A DNA stretch of 64,000 nucleotides from Corallococcus macrosporus (GTDB taxonomy: Bacteria > Myxococcota > Myxococcia > Myxococcales > Myxococcaceae): contig NZ_JAFIMU010000004.1 of the NCBI RefSeq assembly GCF_017302985.1, forward strand, positions 124,001 through 188,000, written 5' to 3'. The translations under genes were made by a program, and so were the position numbers. Of this stretch, positions 8,407 to 17,955 are shown piece by piece. A model generated the notes under the pieces. It saw only the letters and a program-made list of their open reading frames with translations, was not told the origin of the DNA and made no database searches. Each line of letters opens with the position of its first letter. Within the stretch, counting starts at the first letter, position 1.

Positions 8407-9861
8407 ATGACTGCGTCCATGCCAGCCTTTTCCCTTCATGCTCCGGTGAGTGTCTCTCCAGGTCTGGAAGGGCGGACGGCGGCGCTTCTGGCATTGCAGC
8501 TGCGTGAGTCTCGCAAGCGGGTGGATGGCCTGTTCACCTGGCTGATGCTGGGGCAGTGGGTGGCCGCGGTGCTGGTGGCGCTGTTCGTGTCTCCCTATGG
8601 CTGGGAGGGCAAGGTGCGCGCGGTGCACCTGCACGTGCAGACGGCGGTGCTGCTGGGCGCGGCGCTGAGCGTGTTCCCGGTGATGCTCGCGCGCGTGCAC
8701 CCGGGGGAGGCGGTGACGCGTCACGTGGTGGCGGTGAGCCAGATGCTCTGGTCCGCGCTGCTCATCCACCTGACGGGGGGCCGCATCGAGACGCACTTCC
8801 ACATCTTCGGGTCGCTGGCGGTGCTGTCCTTCTACCGCGACCCGAAGGTGCTGCTCAGCGCCAGCCTGGCCATCGTGGTGGACCACTGCATGCGCGGCGC
8901 GCTGTGGCCGGAGTCCGTCTACGGCCAACTGCACCCGGAGTGGTGGCGCTTCCTGGAGCACGCCTTCTGGGTGGCCGTCATCGACGCGGTGTTGCTCGTC
9001 GCCTGCCGGGACGCGCTGCGCGACCTGCGGGAGCGGGCCGGGCGCCAGGCCCTGGCGGAGGCCGCCAGTGAAGAGGAGCTGGCGCTGCGGGCCGGGCAAC
9101 TGGACGCCGCCGTGCGCGAGGTGCATGCCTTCCGCGACCACGCGGAGCGGATGGAGCGGCTGGCGTCGCTGGGGCAGCTCACCGCGACCGTCAGCCACGA
9201 GCTGCGCAACCCGCTGGCCGCCGCGCGCACCGCGCACGCGTTCGTCCTGCGCCGGCTGAGCAAGGCGGAGGCCTGGCCGTGCGACCCGCGCATCCCGCGC
9301 TTCCTGGACATCATCGACCGGGAGCTGCAGGCGTGCTCGGTCATCATCTCCGACCTGCTGGACTACGCGAAGGGCCGGCCTCCGCGCCGCACGCCCTGTC
9401 CGCTCAAGCCGCTGGTGGAGGAGGCCATCAGCGTGGTGCCCCGTCGCGAGGGCGTGCGCGTGAACAACCAGGTGCCGGACGGGCTGCCGGTGCCGCACCT
9501 GGACCGAGAGCAGTTCCGGCAGGTGTTGATCAACCTCATCCAGAACGCGGTGGAGGCCATCCCGCCGGAGCGCACCGGGACGGTCTGCGTGCACGCCGAC
9601 GCGCGGGGCGAGGGAGGCTGGAGCCTGCGCGTGACGGACGACGGGCCGGGCATCCCCGCGCCGCTCCTGGAGCGCATCTTCGAGCCCATGTTCACCACCA
9701 AGCTGCGCGGCACGGGGCTGGGGCTCGCCATCGTGAAGCGGCTGGTGCAGGACCACGGCGCGCGCATCCAGGCGGAGAGCGACTTCGGCCATGGCTCGCG
9801 CTTCACAGTCCTCTTCCCGGACGCGTCTATCCAGGCGGCCGGTGCCGTAGCGCATCCCTGA
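8407..9861 (+). CDS. Six-helix membrane sensor histidine kinase
   Basis: A 484-residue kinase. About residues 35-210 are a membrane sensor of roughly six helices containing regularly placed histidines: THFHIFGSLAVLSFYRD, AIVVDHCMRG, WPESVYGQL and FLEHAFWV. A short coiled coil leads to the H-box VSHELRNPLA with His264. The ATPase shows NLIQNAVEAIP, DDGPGIPAPL and FEPMFTTKLRGTGLGLA, the NtrB-like type. The sensor part resembles an unnamed membrane module I recall from other hybrid kinases; its ligand is unknown. There is no receiver in the same operon. The start is the ATG after GAAGAG. Confidence 0.9.
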   Translation: MTASMPAFSLHAPVSVSPGLEGRTAALLALQLRESRKRVDGLFTWLMLGQWVAAVLVALFVSPYGWEGKVRAVHLHVQTAVLLGAALSVFPVMLARVHPGEAVTRHVVAVSQMLWSALLIHLTGGRIETHFHIFGSLAVLSFYRDPKVLLSASLAIVVDHCMRGALWPESVYGQLHPEWWRFLEHAFWVAVIDAVLLVACRDALRDLRERAGRQALAEAASEEELALRAGQLDAAVREVHAFRDHAERMERLASLGQLTATVSHELRNPLAAARTAHAFVLRRLSKAEAWPCDPRIPRFLDIIDRELQACSVIISDLLDYAKGRPPRRTPCPLKPLVEEAISVVPRREGVRVNNQVPDGLPVPHLDREQFRQVLINLIQNAVEAIPPERTGTVCVHADARGEGGWSLRVTDDGPGIPAPLLERIFEPMFTTKLRGTGLGLAIVKRLVQDHGARIQAESDFGHGSRFTVLFPDASIQAAGAVAHP

Positions 9862-9929
9862 AGTGAGTGCAGCGGCAGTCTGGCGACTCGCAAGTGGGGC
9901 GTGGGCCCACGCGAACATGGAGGATGAAC

Positions 9930-10601
9930 ATGCAGGCACAGGCGAAGCCTTTCCCGGAAGCGGGCTCAGTGGACGCGGACTGGGCGGTGCGGCGAATGGC
10001 GGCGACGGAGCAGGACACCGCCCGGGGCATGTTCTTCCTGGGAGTGCTGGAGTCGGTGCGCACCGGCGTGGGCGAGGAGGCGGTGGCCGCGTGCCGGGCC
10101 GTCACCGACGAGCGCCGCTTCGTGGGCTTCTTCAACTACCCGGTGGCCAGCTTCCTCAAGCTGACGCAGGTGGCGGCGCGGCTGCTGTCCCCGCGCTGGG
10201 GCGGCTTCGACGAAGCGCTGCGGCAGATGGGCATGCAGGGCACGCGCAGCTTCCTGGAGTCCGCGGTGGGCCGCACGTTCCTGCTCCTGGCCGCGGGCGA
10301 CGCGCGCAAGCTCGTGTCGAACCTGCCGTCCGGCTACCAGATGGCGGTGAGCTACGGGGAGCGCTCCGTCGACTGGAAGGGGGAGGGGGACGCGCTGTTC
10401 GTCATGCGGCGCGACTTCCTGCCGGCCGCCTACCACGAGGGCGTCCTGCGCGAGGTGCTCACCATGGTGGGGGCCCGCAACCCGCGCGTCCAGGGGCGCA
10501 AGCTGGGCCTGCTGGACACCGAGTACCACATCACCTGGGAGGCGCCCGTCACGGTGGCCCCGGGCGCCCCGAAGGAGTCCCGCTGGCGGGTGTTCCAGTA
10601 G
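9930..10601 (+). CDS. DUF2378 (TIGR02265) family protein
   Basis: A 223-residue member of a family expanded in Myxococcus relatives. The early segment DTARGMFFLGVLESVRTGVG and the FFNYPVASFLKL stretch fit the family as I recall it. Function is unknown; such proteins often sit next to signalling genes, as here after a histidine kinase. The start is chosen at 9930 because GGAGG (9919-9923) is 6 nt before it; the in-frame ATG at 9924 touches the Shine-Dalgarno sequence and is unlikely. Confidence 0.85.
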   Translation: MQAQAKPFPEAGSVDADWAVRRMAATEQDTARGMFFLGVLESVRTGVGEEAVAACRAVTDERRFVGFFNYPVASFLKLTQVAARLLSPRWGGFDEALRQMGMQGTRSFLESAVGRTFLLLAAGDARKLVSNLPSGYQMAVSYGERSVDWKGEGDALFVMRRDFLPAAYHEGVLREVLTMVGARNPRVQGRKLGLLDTEYHITWEAPVTVAPGAPKESRWRVFQ

Positions 10602-10693
10602 GCCACGGGGACACCCGGTGCGGGGCCGGGTCCCCCACCGGCCGGGCGTCCGGAACGTGCGGCCCCGGCCTCCGGGCGCTACGCTTCATCCCC

Positions 10694-11368
10694 ATGTGTG
10701 GCCGAGTCACCGTCCGGACCTCTCCCGCGCAGCTCGTCGCCGAGCTGGAGCTCGCGGGCGCGCGCGCGACGCTGGAGCGCGAGCGTTTCAATCTCTGTCC
10801 CACGCAGCTGTTGCCCGTGGTGCCCAATGACGGCGCGCGGCTCTTGGACGTGTTCCGCTGGGGGCTCATCCCGTCCTGGGCGAAGGACGCGTCCATCGGC
10901 AACAAGCTCATCAACGCGCGCGGTGAGACGGTGGCGGAGAAGCCCAGCTTCCGCTCGGCGCTGAAGCGCAGGCGGTGCCTGGTGGTGGTGGACGGCTGGT
11001 ACGAGTGGAAGCAGTCCACGAAGCCCAAGACGCCGTACTTCTTCCACCACCGCGACGGGAAGCCGCTGGCGCTGGCGGGGCTGTGGGAGGAGTGGACGGC
11101 GCCGGACACCGGCGAGGTGCTACGCACCTGCACCATCATCACCACCGGCCCCAACGCGCTGATGGCGCCCATCCATGACCGGATGCCCGTCATCCTGTCG
11201 CCGGAAGGCCAGTCGGTGTGGCTGCGCCCGGAGCCCCAGGAGGCGGCCGTCCTGCTGCCGCTGCTCGTGCCCGCGCCGGAAGCGCCGCTGGACGTCTATG
11301 AAGTGGCGCGCGGGGTGAACTCGCCCGCCAATGACAGCCCGGAGTGCGTGGCCCGCATCGCGGCCTGA
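10694..11368 (+). CDS. SOS response-associated peptidase (SRAP/HMCES, YedK family)
   Basis: A 224-residue SRAP protein. After removal of Met1, Cys2 (MCGRVTV) is the catalytic residue that forms a thiazolidine crosslink with abasic sites in single-stranded DNA. Other family marks are RWGLIPSW, LINARGETV, CLVVVDGWYEW with the conserved Glu, and PIHDRMPVIL with the catalytic His. The frame stays open upstream, but only the ATG at 10694 puts Cys at position 2. It ends 1 nt from the convergent receiver gene. Its role is protection of abasic sites during replication. Confidence 0.95.
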   Translation: MCGRVTVRTSPAQLVAELELAGARATLERERFNLCPTQLLPVVPNDGARLLDVFRWGLIPSWAKDASIGNKLINARGETVAEKPSFRSALKRRRCLVVVDGWYEWKQSTKPKTPYFFHHRDGKPLALAGLWEEWTAPDTGEVLRTCTIITTGPNALMAPIHDRMPVILSPEGQSVWLRPEPQEAAVLLPLLVPAPEAPLDVYEVARGVNSPANDSPECVARIAA

Positions 11369-11369
11369 G

Positions 11370-11774
11370 CTAGCCCGCCGAGGATTGCTCCTTCTCTCCA
11401 GACGGCGGGCAGGGGCAGTACGGCGCGACGGCCTCCAGCAGCAGCTCCATGTGCAGGGGCTTCTGTAGCAGCCCCACGACGCCCGCCATGCGCTCCGTCT
11501 GGAAGCTGGCGGTGAGCACGAAGACGGGGAGTCCGCAGAGGGTCGCATCGTCGTTCAGGCGCCGGAGGAAGCCGTAGCCGTCCATCACCGGCATCATCAA
11601 ATCCAGCAGGACGATGCAGGGCTTGCGGCAGGAGGCCAGGGCCAGCAGCCCCTCCTCGCCATTGGTCGCCGTCAGGACGGAGTAGCCTTCGAGCTCGAGG
11701 TACCGGGCCATCACTTCCAGCTCCGGCTCGTCATCGATGATGAGAATCAGGGGCGGGGTCGTCGCGTCGGGCAC
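11370..11774 (-). CDS. Single-domain response regulator
   Basis: A 134-residue stand-alone receiver: IIDDEPELE acidic pocket, phospho-acceptor Asp58 in IVLLDLMMPVMDGYGF, the switch residue in VLTAS and the conserved Lys in LLQKPLHME. The C-terminal tail with two cysteines (YCPCPPSG) is not part of the fold. No kinase is adjacent on the same strand, so it is an orphan; the hybrid kinase at 13292 is on the other strand. It lies tail-to-tail with the SRAP gene, with no room for a terminator. Confidence 0.9.
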   Translation of the reverse strand: MPDATTPPLILIIDDEPELEVMARYLELEGYSVLTATNGEEGLLALASCRKPCIVLLDLMMPVMDGYGFLRRLNDDATLCGLPVFVLTASFQTERMAGVVGLLQKPLHMELLLEAVAPYCPCPPSGEKEQSSAG

Positions 11775-11974
11775 GGCTCTCTCTTCCGTGTGTTCGAAAG
11801 AAAGCTAGGTCGCCCAATCACCGCACTGCCCAGGGCCCGGCGTTGATTCCGGGTCGGCGGTCCTCAGCCCGGCCAATAGGGCAGGGGGCTGGTTGCCCGT
11901 CTACCCTGAAACAGTGGCGCGGCGGCCGCGGACACTTCCTGGGTGCACCGGAAAAAGCCTTCTAGAATTCGGGC

Positions 11975-13174
11975 ATGACGTCCTCCGACAAGGCCGCGCC
12001 GAACCGGGGCCGGCGCATCGCCGCGGGCTCCGTCGCGGGGCTCGTCGTGCTGGCCGGCGCCTGCGCCGTGGGCGCGGAAACGGGGTTCCAGCACAAGGTC
12101 GAAGCCCCCTTGCGCCTCCAGCGCGACGCGCTCACCGCGAACGTGGAGGCCTACTGCGCTCAGGAGGCCGCGCTGGACGCGGACCCCTGGTTCCACGAAG
12201 GCCGGACGGAAGGGGACGCGGGGCAGTTGCTCAACGCGTGGCTGCCCTGGTCGCGCGACCTGAAGCGGGCGCCGCCGGAGGACTCGCCGCTGGTGCTCCC
12301 CGAAGCGCTGCGCGAGGAGGCCCTGGACCTGAGACAGGGCCGGTGGCTCACCGCGAACATCGACGTGTCCCGCCTGGACTTCGACTGGATGGTCCGGCTG
12401 CTCGCGTATGACCGGTGGGACCTGTTCAACGGCAGTCCCTTGAGCGCGGAAGGGCGCTTCAACTGGGTCGCGGGCGAGGTCCCCGACCTCTTCCTCCTCC
12501 AGCGCTGGGCGAAGTTCCGCATGCTGCACGGGATGAGGACAGGCCACCCGGTGGAGGCCGCGCAGCAGGTGCGCCACCTGGCGTGGCTGAGCCTGCGCAC
12601 GGACTCGCTCGCGGGCGGCTCGCTCGCCGTCAACCTGCTCGACATCGAGCGGATGGCCCACGACGCCATGCCCTCGCCCCCGGCGGACTGGACGCCCATG
12701 CCCGCCGAGCAGACGGCCCGGATGAACGCCCTGCTGCTGACGGGCCCCCGCTTCGCCAGCCTCGCCGCGCCCCTGGACGTGGCCCGTCAGGCCCGCCGCT
12801 GCGCGACCCCGGCGAACCGCTGCATCGCCCTGACGGAGACCGCCTTCCACGCGCGGCTGCTGGAGCCTGTCGCGGACGCCGCCCTGGAAGCGGCCTCCGC
12901 CGCGCTCGACCGCGACCTGGCGGAGGCCGGCTGTCCCACGCTCGCAGCGCATGAAGTCCGGACGCGGGGTGTGACCCTGCGGGACCCTGCTTCCGGCATG
13001 TCCACCCTGGCCTCCTCCGTGGCATGGATCCCCGGGCCTCCCGGCCGCTGGCTCCGCTCACGCATCGGCTGGGGCGTCCTCGCCAGCGCGCTGGGAGACC
13101 TCCCTCCGCTGGATGAATACAAACCGAAACACCCCGACCGTCTCCGTGGCCAGGCAAGCACTCCAACCCCCTGA
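11975..13174 (+). CDS. Hypothetical membrane-anchored protein
   Basis: A 399-residue protein that I do not recognise. An N-terminal hydrophobic helix (IAAGSVAGLVVLAGACAVGA) after a short basic stretch suggests a signal anchor, with the rest outside the cytoplasm. The body is alpha-helix rich, without known motifs. Segments such as LLAYDRWDLFN and EAAQQVRHLAWLSLRTDSLA suggest TPR-like or all-helical packing. Four cysteines sit in the second half. It stands alone between a divergent receiver gene and the hybrid kinase. The start is the only good ATG, although its ribosome-binding site is weak. Confidence 0.7.
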   Translation: MTSSDKAAPNRGRRIAAGSVAGLVVLAGACAVGAETGFQHKVEAPLRLQRDALTANVEAYCAQEAALDADPWFHEGRTEGDAGQLLNAWLPWSRDLKRAPPEDSPLVLPEALREEALDLRQGRWLTANIDVSRLDFDWMVRLLAYDRWDLFNGSPLSAEGRFNWVAGEVPDLFLLQRWAKFRMLHGMRTGHPVEAAQQVRHLAWLSLRTDSLAGGSLAVNLLDIERMAHDAMPSPPADWTPMPAEQTARMNALLLTGPRFASLAAPLDVARQARRCATPANRCIALTETAFHARLLEPVADAALEAASAALDRDLAEAGCPTLAAHEVRTRGVTLRDPASGMSTLASSVAWIPGPPGRWLRSRIGWGVLASALGDLPPLDEYKPKHPDRLRGQASTPTP

Positions 13175-13291
13175 ATCACCGTCCCCGAAGCACTGGATGA
13201 AGGCCTGCGCCTGCCCACCTCCATGGTTTTCCGTGGATGACATGGAACTGGCGCCTCGACTGACCTACAGTTCTTGAACGGAGGGGGAAGT

Positions 13292-16006
13292 TTGCCCGAA
13301 CTGCCACCCAGCGCGTATCCGGCCTTGTTCGAGCACACGCGAGACGGCGTGCTCGTCCTGGACCCGACCCTGCGGGTCGTGGCCGTGAACCGCGCCGCGG
13401 AGGCGCTGCTGGGGCCCCGTGACCTGTTGATGGGTCAGCCGGTGGATCGCCTGCTGCCGGGTTGGACGCCCCCCCAGGTTTCGCCGGCGGACGCTTCTCC
13501 CCATGAGTCGGACTGCCACGTGGGCCCGGTGCACCCGGTGCGCGTGACGGCCGTGCCGCAGGACGGGGGCTGGATGCTGCTGCTCCGGGGAATGGACGCC
13601 GCCCAGACGGCCGAGTCCATCCTCCGGCAGCAGAAGGAGTTCTTCGAGGCGGTGGTGCGCCACAGCCCGGTGGCCATCATCACCATCAGCCGCGCCTTCG
13701 AGGTCCTCACCTGGAACCCCGCCGCGGAGCGGCTCTTCGGCTACACGCCGCAGGAGGCGCTGGGGCGCAACATCCTCAAGCTGGTGGCCAACGCGGACGG
13801 CATCCTTCCGGAGGCGGAGGAGACGTCGCGCGAGGTGCTGCGCAAGGACCGCGTGCACGTCGTCACCAAGCGCGTGCGCAAGGACGGCACGGTGGTGGAC
13901 GTGGAGCTGCGCGCGCTGCCGGTGACGGTGGCCGGGCAGTCCATGGGCTTCATCGCCATCTACCACGACGTCACCGACCTCCAGCGGGCGCGCCAGGCCG
14001 CCGAGGACGCCAACCAGGCCAAGAGCCTGTTCCTGGCCACCGTGAGCCATGAAATCCGCACGCCGATGAACGCCATCATCGGCATGGCGGGGCTGCTCAT
14101 GGACACGGCGCTCACGCCCGAGCAGCGCGACTTCGCGTCCACCATCCGCCAGAGCGGCGACGCGCTGTTGGGGCTGCTCAACGACATGCTGGACTTCTCC
14201 AAGATCGAAGCCGGCCGGGTCGAACTGGAGCAGCAGCCCTTCAACCTGCGCCAGTGCGTGGAGTCCGTGCTGGACCTGCTCGCCATGCGCGCGAGCGAGA
14301 AGTCCCTGGACCTGGGCTACCACGTCACCGACGAGACGCCCGTCACGGTGGTGGGCGACGGCGCGCGCCTGCGGCAGGTGCTGCTCAACCTGGTGGGCAA
14401 CGCGGTGAAGTTCACCGAGCGCGGCGGCGTGTCCATCTCCGTGGACACCCCGCGCCAGCCGCTCGCGCCGGGCGGCCTCTTCGAGCTGCACTTCGCGGTG
14501 CAGGACACCGGCCTGGGCATCTCCGAGTCCGCGCGCGGCGGCCTGTTCCAGCCCTTCAACCAGTTGAATGAATCCGTGTCGCGCCGCTACGGCGGCACGG
14601 GGCTGGGGCTGGCCATCAGCAAGCGGCTGGTGGAGGCGATGGGCGGGCGGCTGTGGATGGAGAGCGAGGGCGTCCCGGGCCGGGGCGCCACGTTCCACTT
14701 CACCTTCCAGGCGCGCGAGGCCCCGCGCAGCGCGGACGCCCTGCGCCCGGACGCGCTGAAGCTGCACGGCCGGCGCGTGCTGGTGGTGGACGACAACGCC
14801 ATCAACCGCAAGCTGCTGGGCCGCCAGCTGGCCGCGTGGGGCATGGCCATCGTGGAGGTGGGCTCCGGCGCGGAGGCGCTGTCGAAGCTGGAGTCCGGCG
14901 CCCGCTTCGACCTGGCCATCCTGGACCACCGCATGCCGGTGATGGATGGCCCCACGCTGGCGGCGCACATCCGCCAGCAGCGCGACGCGCGCGAGCTGCC
15001 CCTCCTGTTGCTCACGTCGTACGACCAGCGCGACGCGCAGCCGCCGGGCCTGTTCACCGCGGTGCTGCCCCGGCCGGTGAAGGCGTCGCAGCTGCACGAC
15101 GCGCTGATGACGTGCCTGGCCCAGGACCTCATCTCCGCCCGGCCCCTGCCCGTGGCCCCCGCGCCCGCCACGCGCGAGCGCTCCGTGTTCAACACGCGCC
15201 CCGGCGAGCAGATGCCGCTGCGCATCCTGCTGGTGGAGGACAACCCCACCAACCAGAAGCTGGCGCTGCTGGTGCTGGAGCGGCTGGGCTACCCGGCGGA
15301 CACCGCGAACAACGGCCGCGAGGGGCTGAACCTCCTGGCGAAGAACCGCTACGACGTCGTGCTGATGGACGTCCAGATGCCGGAGCTGGACGGCCTGGAG
15401 ACGACGCGCCAATTGCGCAAGGACGTGCCCATGCGCGAGCAGCCGTGGGTCATCGCCATGACGGCCAACGCGATGACGGCGGACCGCCGCGAGTGCCTGG
15501 ACGCGGGCATGGACGACTTCCTCAGCAAGCCCATCCGCGTGGAGGAGCTCATCTCCGCGCTGCGCCGCGCCTGGGAGCGCCTGCCGCGCGAGCCCGGCGC
15601 CGCCCCCATCGCTCGCGTCCCGGAGGTCGCCCGCCCGGGCGCCCCGCGCATCCGGGGGCTGGAGGCGGGCGCGCTGGACCGGCTGTGGCAGTCGCTGGAC
15701 GGGCAGGTGGAGCGGATGCTCCCGGAGCTCGTGGACACCGCGCTGGAGAGCATGCCCCGGCTGATGGACGACGCGCGGGACGCGCTCGCGCGCGGCGAGC
15801 TGGAGACCCTGGCGAGGGCCGCGCACACGCTCAAGTCCAACGCGGCCTACTTCGGGGCGGCCACGCTGGAGTCGCTGTGCTGGGACATCGAGCAGCGCGC
15901 GGACGCCCGGGTGCTGGAAGGCCTGGAGCCGCTCGTCGCCCACTGCCAGGAGGCGCTGGAGGAGAGCCGCCAGCTCCTGGAGCAGCTCAAGCGCACGGTG
16001 CGCTGA
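13292..16006 (+). CDS. Hybrid histidine kinase (PAS-PAS-HisKA-HATPase-REC-REC-HPt)
   Basis: A 904-residue complete phosphorelay in one chain. Two PAS domains lie at about 5-105 and 110-225; the second has [20 protein letters not shown]. The H-box [12 protein letters not shown] carries His253, and the ATPase shows [11 protein letters not shown] and [10 protein letters not shown]. Two receivers follow: Asp545 in [12 protein letters not shown] and Asp693 in [14 protein letters not shown]-terminal HPt carries His845 in [14 protein letters not shown]. No membrane segment is present, so it is cytosolic. The start is taken as TTG at 13292, because GGAGGGGGA (13280-13288) precedes it; another TTG at 13274 lies upstream of that site. 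It converges on the Hsp70-like gene with a 3-nt gap. Confidence 0.92.
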   Translation: MPELPPSAYPALFEHTRDGVLVLDPTLRVVAVNRAAEALLGPRDLLMGQPVDRLLPGWTPPQVSPADASPHESDCHVGPVHPVRVTAVPQDGGWMLLLRGMDAAQTAESILRQQKEFFEAVVRHSPVAIITISRAFEVLTWNPAAERLFGYTPQEALGRNILKLVANADGILPEAEETSREVLRKDRVHVVTKRVRKDGTVVDVELRALPVTVAGQSMGFIAIYHDVTDLQRARQAAEDANQAKSLFLATVSHEIRTPMNAIIGMAGLLMDTALTPEQRDFASTIRQSGDALLGLLNDMLDFSKIEAGRVELEQQPFNLRQCVESVLDLLAMRASEKSLDLGYHVTDETPVTVVGDGARLRQVLLNLVGNAVKFTERGGVSISVDTPRQPLAPGGLFELHFAVQDTGLGISESARGGLFQPFNQLNESVSRRYGGTGLGLAISKRLVEAMGGRLWMESEGVPGRGATFHFTFQAREAPRSADALRPDALKLHGRRVLVVDDNAINRKLLGRQLAAWGMAIVEVGSGAEALSKLESGARFDLAILDHRMPVMDGPTLAAHIRQQRDARELPLLLLTSYDQRDAQPPGLFTAVLPRPVKASQLHDALMTCLAQDLISARPLPVAPAPATRERSVFNTRPGEQMPLRILLVEDNPTNQKLALLVLERLGYPADTANNGREGLNLLAKNRYDVVLMDVQMPELDGLETTRQLRKDVPMREQPWVIAMTANAMTADRRECLDAGMDDFLSKPIRVEELISALRRAWERLPREPGAAPIARVPEVARPGAPRIRGLEAGALDRLWQSLDGQVERMLPELVDTALESMPRLMDDARDALARGELETLARAAHTLKSNAAYFGAATLESLCWDIEQRADARVLEGLEPLVAHCQEALEESRQLLEQLKRTVR

Positions 16007-16009
16007 CGT

Positions 16010-17527
16010 TCAGGCCCGCTGCGGCGCGTTCGGATCGGTGATGGTGAGCGGCTGCCTGCGCCCGTCCTTCGCGACGAGGCTGGCGGTGAGGGCGAAGTCC
16101 GGCCCCATGCGCAGCTCCAGCGTGGTGGGGCCCGGGTGGGCCACGCGCCAATCCGGCTCGATGCGCACGGTGCCCAGCAGCTCGCGCTCCACGGTGGTGC
16201 GGTCCAGCGCCTCGAACAGCGCCACCGGCACCGGGCCGGGCCAGGGCGGCAGCTCCAGGTCCACGCTGCGCGTGCCGGGCACGGGCGTGTTGGCGGGGAG
16301 CACCTCGTGCTGGCCGCCGCCGGGCACCATGGCGCCAATGGGCATGGGCACCACGTCCGACAGGCCGCTGATGCCGCGCGCCAGGTTGCGTCCCAGGATG
16401 GCCGCGCCCACGGCCACGCCCAGCTCCGGGTGCACCTCCTTGTCCGACGACAGCTTCTTGAAGTGGGACAGGCGCGTGCGGATGGCGGGCATGCGCGTCT
16501 GGCCGCCCACCATGACCAGCTCGTCGATGGCGTCCGGCTTCAGGCCCGCCTTCTCCAGCACGTCGTCGCACGCGGCGGCGGTGCGCTCGATGAGCTGGAA
16601 CACCATGGCCTCCATCCGCTCGCGGGTGAGCGTGACGTTGAAGTCCACGAAGGCGCCGTCCTTCTGCGTGATGCAGGGGATGCGGATGGGCACGGACGCG
16701 CCGCTGGAGAGGGCGATCTTCGCGGACTCCGCGGCGAAGACGAGCCGCTGCATCACGACCTTGTTGTCCCGCAGGTCGATGCCGTGCTGCTGGCGGAAGT
16801 CGTCCACCAGCGCCTCCACGATGGCCTCGTCGAAGTTGGCGCCGCCGAGGAACGCGTCGCCGCCGGTGGCCAGCACCTTCACCACGCGGTTCTGCACGGA
16901 CATGAGCGTCACGTCGAAGGTGCCGCCGCCCAGGTCGAACACCATCACCGTCTGCTCGGGGTTGCGCAGGTTGGCGTAGTAGAGCGCCGCGGCGGTGGGC
17001 TCGTTGACGATGGCGCGCACGCGCAGGCCCGCCTTCTCCGCGGCGTGGCGGATGGCCTCGCGCTGGCGGATGTTGGCGTGCGCGGGCACGGTGAGCACGC
17101 ACTCCTCGAACTTCTGGCCGGCCGCGTGCGTGGCCAGGGTGTTGATGTGCTTGAGGATGAAGTGCGCCACGTCGATGAGCGGCGTCACCTTCCCGTACAC
17201 CTGCACCGCGGTGTAGCCGTCCGGGCCCTCCACCAGCTCGAAGGCGAAGCGGTTGCGGTGGCGGGCCACGTACTCGGACTGGAAGCGGCGGCCCAGGAAG
17301 CGCTTGGCGCCGAAGATGGTGTGGCGCGGGTCGTCGATGATCTGCCGCCGCGCCGCGGGGCCGACGATGGCCTTGTCGCCCGCGTGGAACCACGCGATGG
17401 AGGGCAGGGTGAGGCTCTTCTCCGCGATGGGCACCACGCGCAGCTTGTTCGCCTTGTCGAAGAAGGCCGCCGCGGTGTTGGTGGTCCCGAAGTCAATGCC
17501 GAGGATGGGGGCGGCGCTCGTGCTCAT
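16010..17527 (-). CDS. Short Hsp70/DnaK-like protein
   Basis: A 505-residue Hsp70-family ATPase. The nucleotide-binding domain is intact: GIDFGTTNTAAAFF, VFDLGGGTFDV, and VMVGGQTRMPAIR. The chain ends about 130 residues earlier than DnaK: a reduced beta-sandwich (PMPIGAMVPGG onward) is present but the helical lid and EEVD-like tail are missing. It is therefore probably a specialised chaperone or regulator rather than the housekeeping DnaK; no DnaJ or GrpE gene is adjacent. ATG at 17527 gives MSTSAAPILGIDFG, the normal Hsp70 start; an upstream ATG at 17548 would add seven residues. A GIY-YIG gene lies 32 bp upstream on the same strand. Confidence 0.9.
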   Translation of the reverse strand: MSTSAAPILGIDFGTTNTAAAFFDKANKLRVVPIAEKSLTLPSIAWFHAGDKAIVGPAARRQIIDDPRHTIFGAKRFLGRRFQSEYVARHRNRFAFELVEGPDGYTAVQVYGKVTPLIDVAHFILKHINTLATHAAGQKFEECVLTVPAHANIRQREAIRHAAEKAGLRVRAIVNEPTAAALYYANLRNPEQTVMVFDLGGGTFDVTLMSVQNRVVKVLATGGDAFLGGANFDEAIVEALVDDFRQQHGIDLRDNKVVMQRLVFAAESAKIALSSGASVPIRIPCITQKDGAFVDFNVTLTRERMEAMVFQLIERTAAACDDVLEKAGLKPDAIDELVMVGGQTRMPAIRTRLSHFKKLSSDKEVHPELGVAVGAAILGRNLARGISGLSDVVPMPIGAMVPGGGQHEVLPANTPVPGTRSVDLELPPWPGPVPVALFEALDRTTVERELLGTVRIEPDWRVAHPGPTTLELRMGPDFALTASLVAKDGRRQPLTITDPNAPQRA

Positions 17528-17559
17528 GAGAGGCCCCCATCCTCGCACGTCCCCGCGCG

Positions 17560-17955
17560 TCAGGGCACCCGCCGCGGGAGGGGAGGCGTGTTGTACCCGG
17601 CGTCACCGTAGGGCTTCAGGCGCTCCAGCCACATCTCCTCCAGCACCTTCAGCTCCTCGGCGGGGGGTGGCCCACCGGGCTCCTCGCGGGGCGGCAGCTT
17701 GTCCAGCACCTCGAAGGAGAACGCGGCCTCGCCGTAGCACTCCCAGTCCGCCTGCAGCTCGGGCACGCGGTGCATGCGCTGGGCGAACTCGAACCGGATG
17801 CGGTTGAACATCGCGGTGAGGTTGAGCGCGTGGCCCACGAAGAGCTTGCCGTTGGCGTGGCAGCGGATGGCGTAGATGCCCATGGGCACGTCCGCTTCCT
17901 TGTACGCGCGCTTGCGCTCGGCGCGGGACGCGCGCGAGTCATCACCGGGCGTCAT
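17560..17955 (-). CDS. GIY-YIG domain protein
   Basis: A 131-residue protein. Residues about 25-125 show the GIY-YIG pattern: GIYAIRCHANGKLFVG, where the second motif is FVG rather than YIG, then NLTAMFNRIRFEF with the candidate catalytic Arg and LEEMWLERL with the candidate Glu, ending in AGYNT. This fold cuts DNA in homing enzymes and UvrC, but stand-alone members are often of unknown function. The start MTPGDDSRAS overlaps the upstream gene by 14 bp, so the two are probably co-translated. Confidence 0.8.
   Translation of the reverse strand: MTPGDDSRASRAERKRAYKEADVPMGIYAIRCHANGKLFVGHALNLTAMFNRIRFEFAQRMHRVPELQADWECYGEAAFSFEVLDKLPPREEPGGPPPAEELKVLEEMWLERLKPYGDAGYNTPPLPRRVP

Noticed and set aside
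9863..10693. Upstream in-frame extension of the SRAP gene
   Set aside because: SRAP proteins need Cys at position 2, which only the ATG at 10694 provides; the extension lies on top of the DUF2378 gene in another frame.
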